The notes beneath the pieces are model-generated. The model was not told where the DNA came from and searched no databases. It was given only the letters and a program-made list of their open reading frames with translations. A program made the translations under genes and the position numbers. From NCBI GenBank assembly GCA_907165275.2, contig OU015649.1, forward strand, positions 12,058,001 through 12,122,000: a stretch of 64,000 nucleotides of DNA, written 5' to 3'. Positions 24,901 to 31,797 of the stretch are shown piece after piece. The stretch comes from Zygaena filipendulae. Lineage: Eukaryota > Arthropoda > Insecta > Lepidoptera > Zygaenidae. Numbering within the stretch: the stretch's first letter is position 1; every line of letters begins with the position of its first letter.

Positions 24901-26626
24901 ATATATGAAATATCTGATATATTACCTATATTATAATAAATAATTAGTCACACAGTAATCGCTCGCTATACCTAGGTTAGAAACAATAAAATATAATCTA
25001 TCTATATATTATAATATAAAAATAAATACCTATTTCCCTTGGTCACGTGCGAACGACTCGACCGATCACCATTTTTTGCATACACGTTATCAAGGGTTTA
25101 GAGGAGAACATAGGGTACTTTTTCTTTCCCACGCGAAGTCCGAAACTAGCGCGGGTGAAACCGCGGGGTGCAGCTAGTTAGGTAATTAGGTATATAGTTC
25201 GTCGACCCGTTATCGCCTTTCTTATTCCAGGACTCAAAACTATCAAGACTAAGTACTTATTCAATTTATAATACAAATTATTATTGTACAGTGGGCCACA
25301 TAGACAAGTATACCACCTTGTAAAATTTGGACATAGATAAGCAATAGTATGTTAACCCACACTGGAGAAATTTTGAGTAAATCGTGTTTTAAAATTAAAG
25401 CGCCATTTTCTGTCAACATTTTTTATGTTCACTATATAGTTACATACTTATACAATGTAATAAGATAAACACATAATTAAAAAACGTTCCCTAACTCTCA
25501 ATAAATCGTTCTGAATAGGTAACTTTATTTTGTGGGTTAACATGTTATTGCTTATCTGCGTCCATTTATACTGTTTGTAAAACGTCTGTATGACGTTATA
25601 AGTTGCCGTTTTTGCAGCTCCAAGCCTCAGATGAAAAGCTCCAAATTCCAATACAAGCGAAATCGAATATTGGAGCTGCAATAACGGCAACTTACAACGC
25701 CATAAAGACGTTTTAAAAACAGTATAAATTTTACAAAGTGATATACCTACTTGTCTATGTGGCCCACTGTACAAGATATGTACGTAGATCTACAATATTT
25801 TGCGGCGTTTGCGGTTACCGAAAGTGCGATCGAATCGTTTTTAAATTCAGGTTGAATTAATTTGAATATTTTCAGTTTGTATTCACCCGCCAGGAGTTTA
25901 TTGTTTTCTTATCTAAACTTGTAGGCACCCCACTCCCACCCATCCTCCCGAGTCGGGTAAGCACCATGACATTGTAACTTAGTACTTACATACATACAGA
26001 TAGTAATTAAGTAAACGAAAATCATACTCCAAACTTCACGTTTAATAGCTTTAGTGTATATTTTCGGCGCTAAGTTGTCGTGTGTATCAAGCGGTCAAAA
26101 AGTGAGTTGTTCCTTTTATTATAGACTGATTGATACCTGTGGGTATCAATCAGTCTACTACTTACAGAATATGTTTCGGGAATAAAAGATACCTATAAAA
26201 GTAGGTAATTATTATTTATTATACAATCCGATTACCCGTTATTGAGTGGTATCTAAAAAACAACACACATACACAAACTTGCGCATTTATAATATTATTA
26301 GTTACGATTGGATAGAACTTAGGTTATCAATGTTATGGATGTTTACACTTTACAGTTTCATTTGTATGTACATAAGTATAGATGTGTTGAATACTCACGA
26401 GTGCCAGAGCGCTCTCCGGGTACCACTTGCAAGGTCGCAGGAATATCGTTAGTAGCTCGTCGTCATCCCCATAGTACAGGTCCTTGTTCTCTTTGAGGAG
26501 TTCCCGCAGCCTCTCGAGGGCCTCTCGGACCCTTTCCGGGGTCTCTCGCAACTCCTTTTCGGCACAATCTTTGGCTTCAGGAGACAGTTCCATGTTGCGT
26601 TCCAGTTTAAAGTCGCTGGTGCTCAT
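650..26626 (-). CDS. CRAL-TRIO domain lipid-transfer protein (alpha-tocopherol transfer protein-like)
   Basis: Spliced gene of five coding exons, read right to left: 26399-26626, 10122-10278, 9558-9700, 3341-3502 and 650-835. All junctions have GT/AG borders and matching phases, giving 291 aa ending in TAA. Residues about 25-75 form the acidic, Arg/Glu-rich helical CRAL-TRIO N-terminal domain. Residues about 95-250 form the Sec14-like lipid-binding pocket, with the family-typical stretches KNRIFFHGSDMSSLHKHMD and LPADYGGDLP near the end. The family (alpha-TTP, clavesin, CRALBP) binds hydrophobic ligands such as tocopherol, retinoids or phosphoinositides in the cytosol and moves them between membranes; the ligand cannot be read from sequence. 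The ATG at 26626 follows a likely acceptor (TTTGCAG) about 15 bases upstream, so a noncoding first exon is expected. Intron 1 (about 16 kb) is mostly repeats. No stop or frameshift was found. Confidence 0.9.
890..1080 (-). repeat. Degenerate Helitron-like repeat
   Basis: Contains GTTTTACCCGCGTTAATTAC, TTCCCGCGGGAATTATAGG, CCTTATACAACGTGTATGC and TTTCATGAGGTCCGTTGAG, matching the family in reverse orientation with many changes. It lies in the last intron of the CRAL-TRIO gene, just upstream of the final exon. Confidence 0.6.
1130..1315 (+). repeat. Degenerate Helitron-like repeat
   Basis: Ends in TTATCGCGGGTGAAACCGCG preceded by TTCCGCGGGAACTT, the family 3' signature. The body differs (TTCAACCCCTAAGGGGGTGA), so it may be a related subfamily. 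Confidence 0.5.
1420..2070 (+). pseudogene. Reverse transcriptase fragment of LINE copy 1
   Basis: Open frame with polymerase motifs B (GCPQGG) and C (YADD), followed by a thumb-like segment (YLGVTLDKELTFKTH). The frame is lost near 1950-2070, where a shift makes the following codons meaningless and the true frame continues on another phase (1961-2197). The 5' half of the enzyme and the endonuclease are absent. Confidence 0.8.
2870..3109 (+). pseudogene. C-terminal zinc-knuckle fragment of LINE copy 1
   Basis: About 79 codons nearly identical to the end of the open frame in LINE copy 2 (minus strand, 55627-56550). It includes the CxxC...HxxxxC knuckle (CRKCGVEVETTAHLMCEC) and the closing AVEVFRE followed by a stop. 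It shows that the two loci carry the same LINE family. Confidence 0.8.
3622..3780. mobile_element. MITE with inverted ends
   Basis: 159 bp. Outer 14 bases TAGACTATAGATGG are mirrored exactly by CCATCTATAGTCTA, and the arms continue imperfectly through AACCCGGTGCTTGGG / TAAGCACCGGGTT. A partial relative (AAGCCCGGTGCTTGAAATTA) lies at about 11150-11225 inside a Helitron-like copy. No coding capacity. Confidence 0.7.
4251..4370. mobile_element. Small MITE with AGGCGCGGTC inverted ends
   Basis: 120 bp bounded by AGGCGCGGTC and GACCGCGCCT. Inside, a G run (AAGGGGGGTCA) faces GGGACCCCCTC. The superfamily is not recognised and no target duplication is clear. Confidence 0.6.
4371..5116. other. AT-rich stretch without recognised features
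   Basis: Intronic DNA. An open frame at 4406-4618 has no recognisable domain, and I see no conserved splice-bounded exon or repeat family here. Confidence 0.5.
5117..5705. repeat. Long interspersed repeat, copy A, with 5' hairpin
   Basis: Shares about 98 percent identity by eye with 42222-42775 over two blocks: about 5165-5275 (TTTCTCCCGAGGGTAACACT, GAATGCAAGGAAAGTCAAAA) and about 5390-5705 (GGCTGTATAGAAAGTTGAAA, CCCTAGGGCTGAAAAGGG). The 120 bases between these blocks differ completely from copy B. Its left end forms a long hairpin, GTGAAAGTAACTCATTTAGT against ACTAAATAAGTTACTTTC, missing from copy B. No coding; a DNA-transposon relic is likely. Confidence 0.7.
5915..6085. mobile_element. 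MITE with 44-bp inverted repeats
   Basis: 171 bp. The arm TGGTTTGTGCTACCACTGAT (then CGGTTTGAATTCGGTGACAA) is mirrored by TTGTCACCGACTTCATACCG and ATCAGTGGTAGCACAAACCA with two or three mismatches. Open frames on both strands read almost the same protein only because the ends are palindromic; they are not genes. Confidence 0.8.
6195..6950 (-). repeat. LINE 3'-end relic with a 270-bp tandem duplication
   Basis: A unit starting CGGAACCCGTGAAATAC at 6304 repeats at 6574 with about 90 percent identity. The block closes with GAACCTCCTCCTTTTTGGAA and GTCGGTTAAAAA, a tail I recognise from lepidopteran LINEs and seen again near 63210-63256. A further piece of the unit is at about 43133-43180. Open frames here on both strands are byproducts. 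Confidence 0.55.
6951..7850. other. No recognised feature
   Basis: AT-rich intronic DNA between two LINE tails. No splice-bounded exon of the surrounding gene was needed here, since exon phases are complete without it. Confidence 0.5.
7855..7965 (-). repeat. LINE 3'-end fragment
   Basis: AAAGAACTTTATTGCACATT followed by ACCTACCGTTCAAAAGGCGG and CAGTCAACCTTTTGG, a combination common in lepidopteran LINE 3' UTRs. On the minus strand it includes an AATAAAG signal near the tail. Recognition is from memory. Confidence 0.55.
8797..8896. repeat. 25-bp tandem repeat, four units
   Basis: Unit AATTTCTAATAATTAAATTT AATTG repeats exactly four times with single-base changes (TTTC to TTGC in the third; the last ends A). 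Almost pure AT. A Helitron-like copy begins ten bases after it. Confidence 0.9.
8906..9195 (-). repeat. Helitron-like repeat
   Basis: Starts CTAGCTGTGCCCTGCGGTTT and contains two successive blocks (GTAATTTCCCGCAGGAACTC and GAATTCCCGCAGGAACTCTA), with GTCCAGTCGTTCACGCGTAA toward the other end, so it may be a composite of two copies. Confidence 0.65.
9842..10090 (-). repeat. Lepidopteran LINE/SINE 3'-end repeat next to an exon
   Basis: Contains CATGGAAGGCGGTAATCACT and TAGCATCAGGTATCGCACCT followed by GCCCATTTGCC and an A-rich tract. I recognise this as a very common lepidopteran repeat end. It lies in the short intron between exons 9558-9700 and 10122-10278 of the CRAL-TRIO gene; the open frame at 9855-10070 is part of it. 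Confidence 0.55.
10340..10497 (+). repeat. LINE 3'-end fragment, forward copy
   Basis: TTAGTTTAGAACCCAGGTCA, then AGCCCAAATTTACCAAATAA and ACGCATTTTT. The same family appears reversed at 15665-15800. It ends just past an AATAAA signal. Confidence 0.5.
11045..11289 (+). repeat. Helitron-like repeat with a MITE fragment inside
   Basis: Ends ACACGGGTGAAACCGCAGGG AACAGCTAGT and carries AACTACTCAACCGATATCAT and TTGTTAGGGGTACAGAGAA upstream. Between them lies about 75 bp related to the MITE at 3622-3780. Confidence 0.6.
11637..12140. repeat. Cluster of Helitron-like copies
   Basis: A reverse copy at about 11637-11755 (CTAGCTGTTCCCCGCAGTTT), a forward 3' end at 11795-11859 (CAGGTGAAACCGCGGGGACC AGCTAGT), and a forward copy from 11862 (GCCTTAACGGCTCGACCGAT, CACGTTGTCAGGAGTACAAA) with a second, partial 3' module to about 12140. 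Confidence 0.6.
12310..12614 (+). repeat. Helitron-like repeat, variant with GGCAGATAGC body
   Basis: Body ACTTTCACTGGCAGATAGCT and GATGTTATAAGGAGTAACTT differs from the main family, but the end (GGGAATTCCGAAACTCATGC, ACCAGCTAGT) is shared. The same variant recurs at 23105-23255 and, more changed, at 31540-31797. Confidence 0.6.
12705..13502 (+). mobile_element. Helitron-like repeat with about five internal tandem units
   Basis: Begins TCTATACTAATATTATAA and ends with a CCGCGG-type hairpin and CAGCTAG|T, as in other copies. Inside, a module (AATCTCTGGATCTACTGAAC ... CATAGGGTACTTTTTATCC) recurs about five times, starting near 12799, 12942, 13088, 13229 and 13357, each about 130-155 bp. Only the last has the terminal hairpin. 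An eight-base GTTTGTGA tract (12729-12785) precedes the first unit. Confidence 0.75.
13891..15446 (+). mobile_element. Tc1-like DNA transposon, apparently complete
   Basis: Bounded by perfect 27-bp terminal inverted repeats (13891-13917 and 15420-15446; outer end CACACATCAAAAGTGTCTAG) and flanked by TA at 13889-13890 and 15447-15448, the standard Tc1/mariner target duplication. It contains one full transposase frame. It lies in intron 1 of the CRAL-TRIO gene, which is on the opposite strand. Length 1556 bp, normal for an autonomous Tc1 element. Confidence 0.95.
14152..15177 (+). CDS. Tc1-family transposase (DD34E)
   Basis: The frame is open from 14050; I prefer the ATG at 14152 (MERRRHLSREEM) because Tc1 proteins of about 340 aa start just before the first helix-turn-helix. 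Numbered from 14050, an N-terminal paired-like DNA-binding region spans about residues 40-150. The catalytic triad is D187 (CFSDESRFG), D277 (LMHDNARPH) and E312 (LNPIEHAWD), with 34 residues between the last two. The linker NWAEEQW and the block TIMVWAGI are family-typical. The enzyme would cut at the inverted repeats and move the element to TA sites. No stop or frameshift is seen. Confidence 0.93.
   Translation: MERRRHLSREEMLRAVGMIEAGSRQRTVALALNTSQSVISRLWTRYRSTGTVAERHGGRYRCTTRRQDRYIQILTRRAPTITAMMLAVRHHHSSGNLISDQTVRNRLHEVNLHSRRPLRVPPIAMHNRRIRYQWALEHRNWAEEQWRFVCFSDESRFGMRPDTRRIRHWRTPGRQQRLKSCQEVHPYSGGTIMVWAGIWIGGRTELIWIRGNLNAQIYAETIVSDVIVPLQVQIGPLFQLMHDNARPHTARVVRQTLAAANINVLPWPAQLPDLNPIEHAWDMLQRRALPNMEGIQSQEDLFLLLQRTWAAIPQRDLDELILSMPNRCSCVVSVRGRNTDY
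15665..15805 (-). repeat. LINE 3'-end fragment, reverse copy
   Basis: AAAATGCGTTTATTTGTAAT and GTTGGTGACCTGAGCTCTAA mirror the copy at 10340-10497. An ATA-repeat next to it on the left (ATAATAATAATAAAA) is the expected 3' tail on the minus strand. Confidence 0.5.
15881..15959. repeat. (GT)n microsatellite with GC and GCGT interruptions
   Basis: Alternating GT for about 80 bp, broken by CGCGCG and a TGCG-repeat patch. Purine-pyrimidine alternation could adopt Z-DNA, which is only an inference. Confidence 0.9.
15960..16695. other. No recognised feature
   Basis: Intronic AT-rich DNA. A 66-codon open frame at 16102-16302 (minus) lacks any recognisable motif. Confidence 0.45.
16699..16800 (-). 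repeat. Helitron-like 3' half
   Basis: ACTAGCTGACCCCCGCGGTT, then CGGGAATTCCGGGATAAAAA and TACCCTATGTCAGGG. The 5' half is missing. Confidence 0.7.
17050..17220 (+). repeat. Degenerate Helitron-like repeat
   Basis: CTGGAACTACAGAACCGATT, TCACCGATAGGAAGCTACAA and a decayed end (GGACTAAACCGCCCCCGCGG). Confidence 0.5.
17665..17800 (+). repeat. LINE 3' end with (TATTC)n tail
   Basis: GGTTGTCTGGAAGAGATCGC, AAGCGATAAGACCGCCTTTT, then GGTGTACAATAAAGTGTATT and CTATTCTATTCTATT. I recognise this as a widespread lepidopteran LINE tail with an AATAAA signal. Confidence 0.65.
18232..18430 (+). mobile_element. Helitron-like short repeat, reference-quality copy
   Basis: The cleanest copy of the commonest repeat in the window. 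The 5' part is ACTAATATTATAAATGTGAA. Then come AACGGCTGAATGGATTTGGA, CACGTTGTCACGTACAGAGG and GGGTACTTTTTATCCCGGAA. The 3' end is a CGCGG/CCGCG hairpin followed by CACAGCTAG and a T. A 3' hairpin plus CTAG before T is the Helitron signature and matches what I know of lepidopteran non-autonomous Helitrons (Lep1/HINE-like). The class assignment is inference. Confidence 0.7.
19035..19220 (-). repeat. Helitron-like repeat, full length
   Basis: CTAGCTGTGCTCCGTGGTTT, TCGCGGGAATTCCGGGATAC, CCATGCCAAATTTCATCCAA-like body and CACATTTATAATAATAAG at the far end. Near the full consensus length of about 190 bp. Confidence 0.7.
19325..19870 (-). repeat. Possible LINE 3' region
   Basis: The minus strand ends with a TCAAATAAAGTTCTTTCAAT-type tail resembling LINE microsatellite tails. 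A 121-codon open frame (19501-19866) has no domain I know and contains an ATGTATGTATGT run. I treat it as noncoding repeat DNA. Confidence 0.3.
19871..20348. other. No recognised feature
   Basis: AT-rich DNA up to the target site of the R1-type insertion. Confidence 0.45.
20362..21803 (+). pseudogene. R1-type reverse transcriptase and C-terminal domain, frame-broken
   Basis: Motifs: SLDIANAFNTLPW (polymerase motif A), CGVPQGSVLGPLLWN (motif B) and VICYADDTLVVA (catalytic YADD). After the first stop at 21336-21338 the coding briefly continues in another frame (EWKSRLATPSAGLRTVDA, about 21320-21400). It then returns to the original frame (ITFRVTQVLSGHGCFGKYL) through a CxxC...H...C motif (CHHCGTCGEDTAQHTLEEC) to a stop near 21801. 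So there are at least two small frame changes and an apparent short internal loss. The 5' half of ORF2 and ORF1 are missing. Not functional. Confidence 0.85.
20362..22185 (+). mobile_element. 5'-truncated R1-clade non-LTR retrotransposon
   Basis: GC-rich block in AT-rich surroundings, ending in a 17-base poly-A (22169-22185). It is flanked by 13-bp direct repeats GGTTTATACTGCT at 20349-20361 and 22186-22198, so both ends are exact. It contains the C-terminal half of reverse transcriptase and the C-terminal cysteine motif, then about 380 bp of GC-rich 3' UTR. R1-clade elements often insert in rDNA, but this one is in unique-looking DNA. Confidence 0.9.
22199..23100. other. No recognised feature
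   Basis: Intronic DNA after the R1-type element. A stretch near 22260-22330 is rich in TCTCG (TTTCTCGAGATTTTCTCGCT), but I cannot assign it. Confidence 0.45.
23105..23255 (+). repeat. Helitron-like repeat, GGCAGATAGC variant
   Basis: Same body as 12310-12614 and a good 3' end: CTTGCGGGTGAAACCGCGGG GCACAGCTAGT. Confidence 0.65.
23640..24169 (+). repeat. Two to three Helitron-like copies in tandem
   Basis: The unit TCTAATATATATAAATCACG begins near 23640 and again at 23872. Both continue with TTGTTTGTCC(G/A)CGATGGACT and GGTCCAACTTAAAAGATAGG, nearly identical. The first ends GCGCGGGACAGCTAGT at 23871; a third 3' module ends at 24169. The window's last 46 bases (from about 63955) begin another copy of this subfamily. 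Confidence 0.7.
24990..25177 (+). repeat. Helitron-like repeat
   Basis: GACTCGACCGATCACCATTT, CATACACGTTATCAAGGGTT and the end GCGCGGGTGAAACCGCGGGG TGCAGCTAGT. Confidence 0.65.
25289..25769. mobile_element. Non-autonomous Tc1/mariner-type MITE with TA target duplication
   Basis: 481 bp, flanked by TA on both sides. The ends CAGTGGGCCACATAGACAAG and CTTGTCTATGTGGCCCACTG are exact reverse complements, and the arms continue with lower identity. An inner inverted segment (GTTGCCGTTTTTGCAGCTCC / GGAGCTGCAATAACGGCAAC) adds a second fold. No transposase is encoded. Confidence 0.88.
26123..26158. other. Perfect 16-bp stem-loop
   Basis: TAGACTGATTGATACC, loop TGTG, then the exact reverse complement GGTATCAATCAGTCTA. 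It lies about 240 bp past the donor of coding exon 1 in the CRAL-TRIO intron. Function unknown. Confidence 0.8.
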
Positions 26627-28060
26627 TTTGGCAGTTTTAACTGCAAATTTATCACAGAAAACATTAAATTTTTCGTGAAAGAATATCTTTTTAAATACTT
26701 AAGTCTCGCCAAAGTTTTTTTTTTAACTTTTTTATAAAACCAACTTTTATGCAAATGCAAAGAATAAACCATGAATTGTCATCCAAACTACCTAAACGTG
26801 TACCTACCTAGTTACAAAACTTCAGCTCAATCGGTTAAATTGAAGATATCTGCTTCGAAATTGAGTTGCAAGATTCCACCCGTACAAACTTAGTTACATA
26901 CATACATTGCAAGTTAAATACCTACCTAAAAGCTTTAAAAAAAAATTATCCTGATTTTTTTTAACAATGAATAAAATTGTTGGCTCAAAAGTAGATTCGT
27001 ATTCTGCTTATCGACTTGACTAAAACAATCTAATTATGGATAATTCGGCACTGTTTTCTTTTAATTAGGCAAAGGCAAATAAATATTTTATTAATTGTTC
27101 TATTAATAAGTAGGTGTTTCCGCAGCTGTTAAGTATGAAACAAATTTAAGTATTATTTTCCACAGTTCCTATTGTAGGAGTTAGCGTTTTCAGTTTTTTT
27201 TATGATTAGCATGATTTACAAAAAAAAAATTATTTCTTTTATAAATATTGCAATATTTGAATCATTATATAATAATATCTTTAAAAAAATTAAAATTACT
27301 CTATAATAAATTAAATTAAAATTCACTTGAGACCTCTCATTTAGTTTTCAGTAGGTAGGTATAGGTACCTACTCATTTGATGCATCGTCATACAACTAAC
27401 AGTAAAAATCGGAAAATGCTGCAGTACTATGTGCATAATCAGCGATTTTTATTTACTGCCGATTGAACCTAGTAACTAGCTGTGCCCCGCGGTTTCACCC
27501 GCGTTAATTTCAGAGATCCCGCGGGAATTCCGGGATAAAAGTACCCTATGTGTTAATCTGATTTATAAGCTATATTATTGTAAAGTTTCATTTAAATCCA
27601 TCCAGAAGTTTTTGCGTGAAAGAGTAACAAACATCCATCCATCCATCCATCCTTCCATACATACTTACAAACTTTCGCGTTTATAATATTAGTAGGACTA
27701 GGTCCTATTATAATCTTCAGTTCGTCAACCTTACACAAGCCGCTACGATGGAGTAACATTCGCTCCAAATAAAATGCTAACTACTGAGCTGTTACGATAT
27801 TGCTTATATCTATTGAACTATATTACGAAATCGACAATGCATAATATTAAATATACAGAAGTAAGGTTGTTCTCTTACCTATTTATGCACAATTATTTTA
27901 TTATTTTTGTTATAGTCACTGATTTAAAACTGTAATAATTATACATAATTAAGTAAGTAGTTACAAAAAACACAACATGCTCAAACGACAAGCACAATGA
28001 AGTTACCGGTATATTTCGAAGTAATGATTGGACCATGTAATAAATAAAGAAAATCGTTCA
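26627..28060. other. Intron upstream of the coding start, with one repeat
   Basis: AT-rich; holds only a Helitron-like copy (27476-27695, minus: CTGTGCCCCGCGGTTTCACC ... TTATAATATTAGTAG). No other feature seen. Confidence 0.5.
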
Positions 28061-28065
28061 CTAAC

Positions 28066-28190
28066 CTCACACGCGTAGCTAGAGGAACTCGCGCGCCGGT
28101 GGAAATGAAAAGGGCGGAAAATCGACCGTGCTTCGAGTGAGAGGTGCAGGCAAGTGTGCGCGCGCGCATCACGCTTGCTATTATATAGAC
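28066..28190 (-). promoter_or_regulatory. Probable promoter and noncoding first exon of the CRAL-TRIO gene
   Basis: A GC-rich island in AT-rich DNA. On the minus strand TATATAA (28187-28181) is followed about 30 bases on by a GC-rich stretch that runs to a good donor, GAG|GTTAGTG, at 28066. This could be a 5' untranslated exon joining the acceptor just upstream of the start codon at 26626. It is inference from motif spacing and the gene's orientation; no transcript evidence was available. Confidence 0.4.
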
Positions 28191-29076
28191 AGCGATAAGA
28201 CACGCTCGCTTTGTTGAAGAATTGTTTACTGACAGAGCCTGGGTGACGATATTTTAAACACATTGGGAAAGGGTTGACATATTATTTCATTGTAGTTTCA
28301 ACTTTGCATCAGTCCATAGCATACATCGTAAGTACATATTATATCTGATACATACCTATTAAAAATAGGAAATATTTGTTTGTTTCTAAAAGGTAGATAA
28401 TATCTGGAACTACCAAACAGATTCTACCTTTGACTAATTAAGCGATACTTTAATCCCGAAATGAAGAGTTTCCGAGTGAGTTTGAAGTTCACACAAGCAG
28501 AACCACGGAAACAGTTATTTGGTTTTAATTAACGAGTAATTAGGTTTTTTGATAAGACAAAGGGTGTCTTCATCGATACAATAAGGTCCTGCCTTTCCTA
28601 AAATTAAGTATTTATCTCCGAAGTAATTTTGAATTTCTCGCTAAACAAAGTGGCAGACAGCTTTACTCGAGCAACAATTTCTCGCTTGAGTTCTTCGTTA
28701 GCTAGCTATGTTTAATTCGACATTCGTTAGCTATGTTTAATTTTTAGAATACGTCGTTTTGTCCGTATTTTCAGGCAATGAAAAACGAGTGTTTGATACT
28801 GCTTTTCTACTTAACAACAGATGGCGCTATAAGCAACTTTCTCCGGGAGAAGTTATCACAACGAGCGAAGTTCGGTCGCCCAGATAGTTATATGTATTTA
28901 TGTAGGTGCATGTTTTTTATAGGTATATGTAGGTGTTTATGCCATATTTATATTTATATTTTTTTTATAGCCCCAGTTATGTCACTATTGTAACGTTGCA
29001 TTAGGTACCTATACATTATCTACCCCCTTTTCTCTTCTATCACTTCTCTCACGTACGATTCTTTCGATTGCTCAAA

Positions 29077-29233
29077 GCCACCACACACAGAGGTTCGTTT
29101 AAGTTTGTATGAGGCACTACACACACGACGACGCTCCGGATCGTGTGTGTGTAGTGCTTCATATCTACAAACTTAAACGATACAAAATGCACGCCTTCGC
29201 CTTCGCTTCGCCTCCGGCTTCTGTGTGTGGCGC
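29077..29233. mobile_element. MITE-like palindrome
   Basis: Arms GTTCGTTTAAGTTTGTATGA GGCACTACACACAC face GTGTGTGTAGTGCTTCATAT CTACAAACTTAAACGA. Outer ends CCACACACAGAGG and TTCTGTGTGTGG also pair. About 157 bp; superfamily unknown. Confidence 0.65.
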
Positions 29234-29814
29234 ACTTCAAAGGTTCCTTCACGGGATAAGTCCGCCTTTGTGCTTAAACTATGTTTTTATTATCTTTGTT
29301 AAGACTTTTATTTTAATGATACATTAAGCATACAATAAATTAATAAATAAATAAGTTCCCGAGGATTCCCTTGGAAAATTGGCATAGGTGTAGGTATCTA
29401 ACCGCGGGGGAAACTGCTATAGTCTAACTCTAGAATAATTTTATGGACTAATAATAAGTAGCTAACCTAACCTAACTGCAATTGAAAATTTTAAAATTTG
29501 TGTTCAAGGAACATGACTCTATAGGTAGGTACCTACGAACGCTATAAAATCCTATACAGAGAAAGGAATACCTACTATGGGTATTTCTGTGACTTCTCTG
29601 ACTGGAATACAGGAGTTTGTTTAGAGTTAATAATATTATAAGTATCTATTAAAGTTTAAATTGATGGTACTTATAATATGCCATCGGATAAATGTAAGAA
29701 CCTCAGAGTAAATAACTACGGTAAGAACCATTATTTTATAAACGGTCGGCATATTGCTATAATGCAACAAGCAAATGTCGCTGTGTTAGGTACCTACTCA
29801 CACAATAGTCAATA

Positions 29815-30350
29815 GTCAAATCATTTATTCAAATTAGGCCCATAATGTGGCTCTTTTTGACGTCAATAAAATTACAGTTTACAGTAGACAGCACCCATAA
29901 AATATCCACCCTTCACAGCTTCCTAGTGCTATGGCTGAAGAGAAGAAACTGCGCAACAAACTCTACAGCAGCACGCTGTCAGTTTAAAATTATAATATAT
30001 ATAATATTAGTGGTAACCCAACTTTAATTATGTGAGAATAATGAGCCGTAACCAGCAATAAACTACGTACGGCAGGTAAAGGTATTTTTTTGCATCAGGA
30101 TTTAGGATTAAGCATCTATAATAGTAGACCAGACATGACCAGTACCAACTGACGGCACCCGTTCACGAGTATGACGTGCTCGTAAGCCCCGCCCCGCTCA
30201 ACCATATTAAAGCTCAGAAGAATTAGAGGGAACCGAGCGACCCGACTCACACGCCACCGCCAGCGGGACATTTGAGTGAGCATGGCATAATCTAGTCACT
30301 ATCGTGTCAATGAAAATGTAAGGCCGGTAATGGTTACGTTGTTCGCACAC
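29815..30350 (-). repeat. 5'-truncated LINE 3' region, copy 1
   Basis: Begins (plus strand) TCAAATCATTTATTCAAATT, GGCCCATAATGTGGCTCTTT, then CTTCACAGCTTCCTAGTGCT and, further right, CATGACCAGTACCAACTGAC and CACACGCCACCGCCAGCGGG. The same order recurs at 43185-43715 and, shorter, at 39655-39905. The AATAGTCAATAGTCAAATCA start looks like a (TTTGAC)n-type 3' tail on the minus strand. Confidence 0.6.
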
Positions 30351-30498
30351 ATTACATCTAATAAAAATATAAGATAAAAAATAGAAAAGAGCAATTCATC
30401 ATCACAGGTGTTTATTATTATTGACGAGCACCCCCGGGCCCCGCTAACACGCTAGGGCTAGGGTAGGTTTGGTTTAAACAGTGACGTCAATCAATAGT

Positions 30499-30795
30499 CA
30501 TTGGCGTATCTAGGGTTATTTTTCAGGGGGGGCCTGGCCCCTGACATGTTATGGCCTATGCGAAATTCTGTAGGTGGTACTAACAACACAAGCTTCATTG
30601 AAAAATAAATAACAATACTCGGGGGTCGTGGGTGATAACTTTTAAATATTAAGTCTATTTTGAAGAGCCTTCTGAAGTTAGTTATCAGTACCTATTATAG
30701 AATTTCGAATTAGTAGCCCAACATCCTGGGATGGGCACTAGACCATTCTGGGGTGGGCCGCGCCCACCCGGCTCCCCCCTTTATACGCCTTCATA
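30499..30795. repeat. Possible MITE with GGCGTAT ends
   Basis: TTGGCGTATCTAGGGTTATT and CCCCCCTTTATACGCCTT bound a G-rich/C-rich segment (CAGGGGGGGCC ... GGCTCCCCCC). The pairing is loose. Confidence 0.35.
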
Positions 30796-30849
30796 ACCAA
30801 TGGTAGATAGGTAGGTATAGGTAGGTAGGTACTGATTTTTGTACCTAGT

Positions 30850-31535
30850 GCGAGCACGAAGCAACTACCATAACGCGTTTTCTGCCTCAGGGAAATAATC
30901 ATTTATGTCCCTTATAAATAAAACGAAAATATCAACGCGTGGATACCTAGGTGCAGAAGATAGTACCTATCATATACCAATAAGTAAGCTTTTATTTAGA
31001 TAGACAAGTAATGGACGAGTGCTTTGTAAATAATCGTCAGTCGTCGCAGTGGTATCGACAATTGCGACTGAACTATGAACTTTAATAAATCTTTAAGTAT
31101 ATTAGATATACTTAATTATTTTGTTTCATACAAATAATGTAATTGCAGGAAATAGTAATTAGGTACACGCCCCTTGTCCACATAATCCTTTTTACTCTGT
31201 GGTTGTTTTATTAAAACTAAAAAGATAAAATAATAATTAAAAGTTATGCTACGTATACGCCCGTGTTATTTATTAGGTAAATAATTAATGAGCCCAGATA
31301 ATATGAGTTAAATTATTTATATGTTTTACAACATCTGCATCGTTAGCTATGAGATCAATTAGCTTATTAGATAATAAAAGTACCTATTATTATTGTGAGA
31401 AAACTAATAATGCCTACATAAAAGATAATTATTAAGTAAATATTTATATTTACTTCATTATTATTTATTTTTACATAGTTACTTATCAAAAAGTAAATAA
31501 AAATAAATCGCCGAAATGTATGTATGTGATCGCAT
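30850..31535. other. No recognised feature
   Basis: Intergenic AT-rich DNA upstream of the CRAL-TRIO promoter and downstream of the GTF3C5 3' end. Confidence 0.4.
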
Positions 31536-31539
31536 AACT

Positions 31540-31797
31540 TCTAAACGACTGTACCAAATTGGATGATTATTTTTATGTTCTTTAGTGTCAGGACAAGGGT
31601 TGTACGAAATAAGTTTGGAGTTCCTGCAGAATGCCGAAACTCACGCGGGTGAATCTCCGAATTTTGACAAGACTTCCAATGCTAGTTAGCTAATGTTATA
31701 CCTAAGGAGTAAATAATTTACTGTAAATAATACTTACTTTGGAAATCCCGCGGGAATTCCGAAACTCAAGCGGGTGAAATCGCGGCGCACAGCTAGT
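31540..31797 (+). repeat. Helitron-like repeat, composite
   Basis: Two successive CGCGGGTGAA-type modules (near 31640 and 31770), the second ending GTGAAATCGCGGCGCACAGC TAGT. Confidence 0.6.

Noticed and set aside
28778..28993. A 71-codon frame downstream of GATGGCGCTATAAG
   Set aside because: It ends in low-complexity Tyr/Ile runs from AT-rich DNA, with no domain and no splice context.
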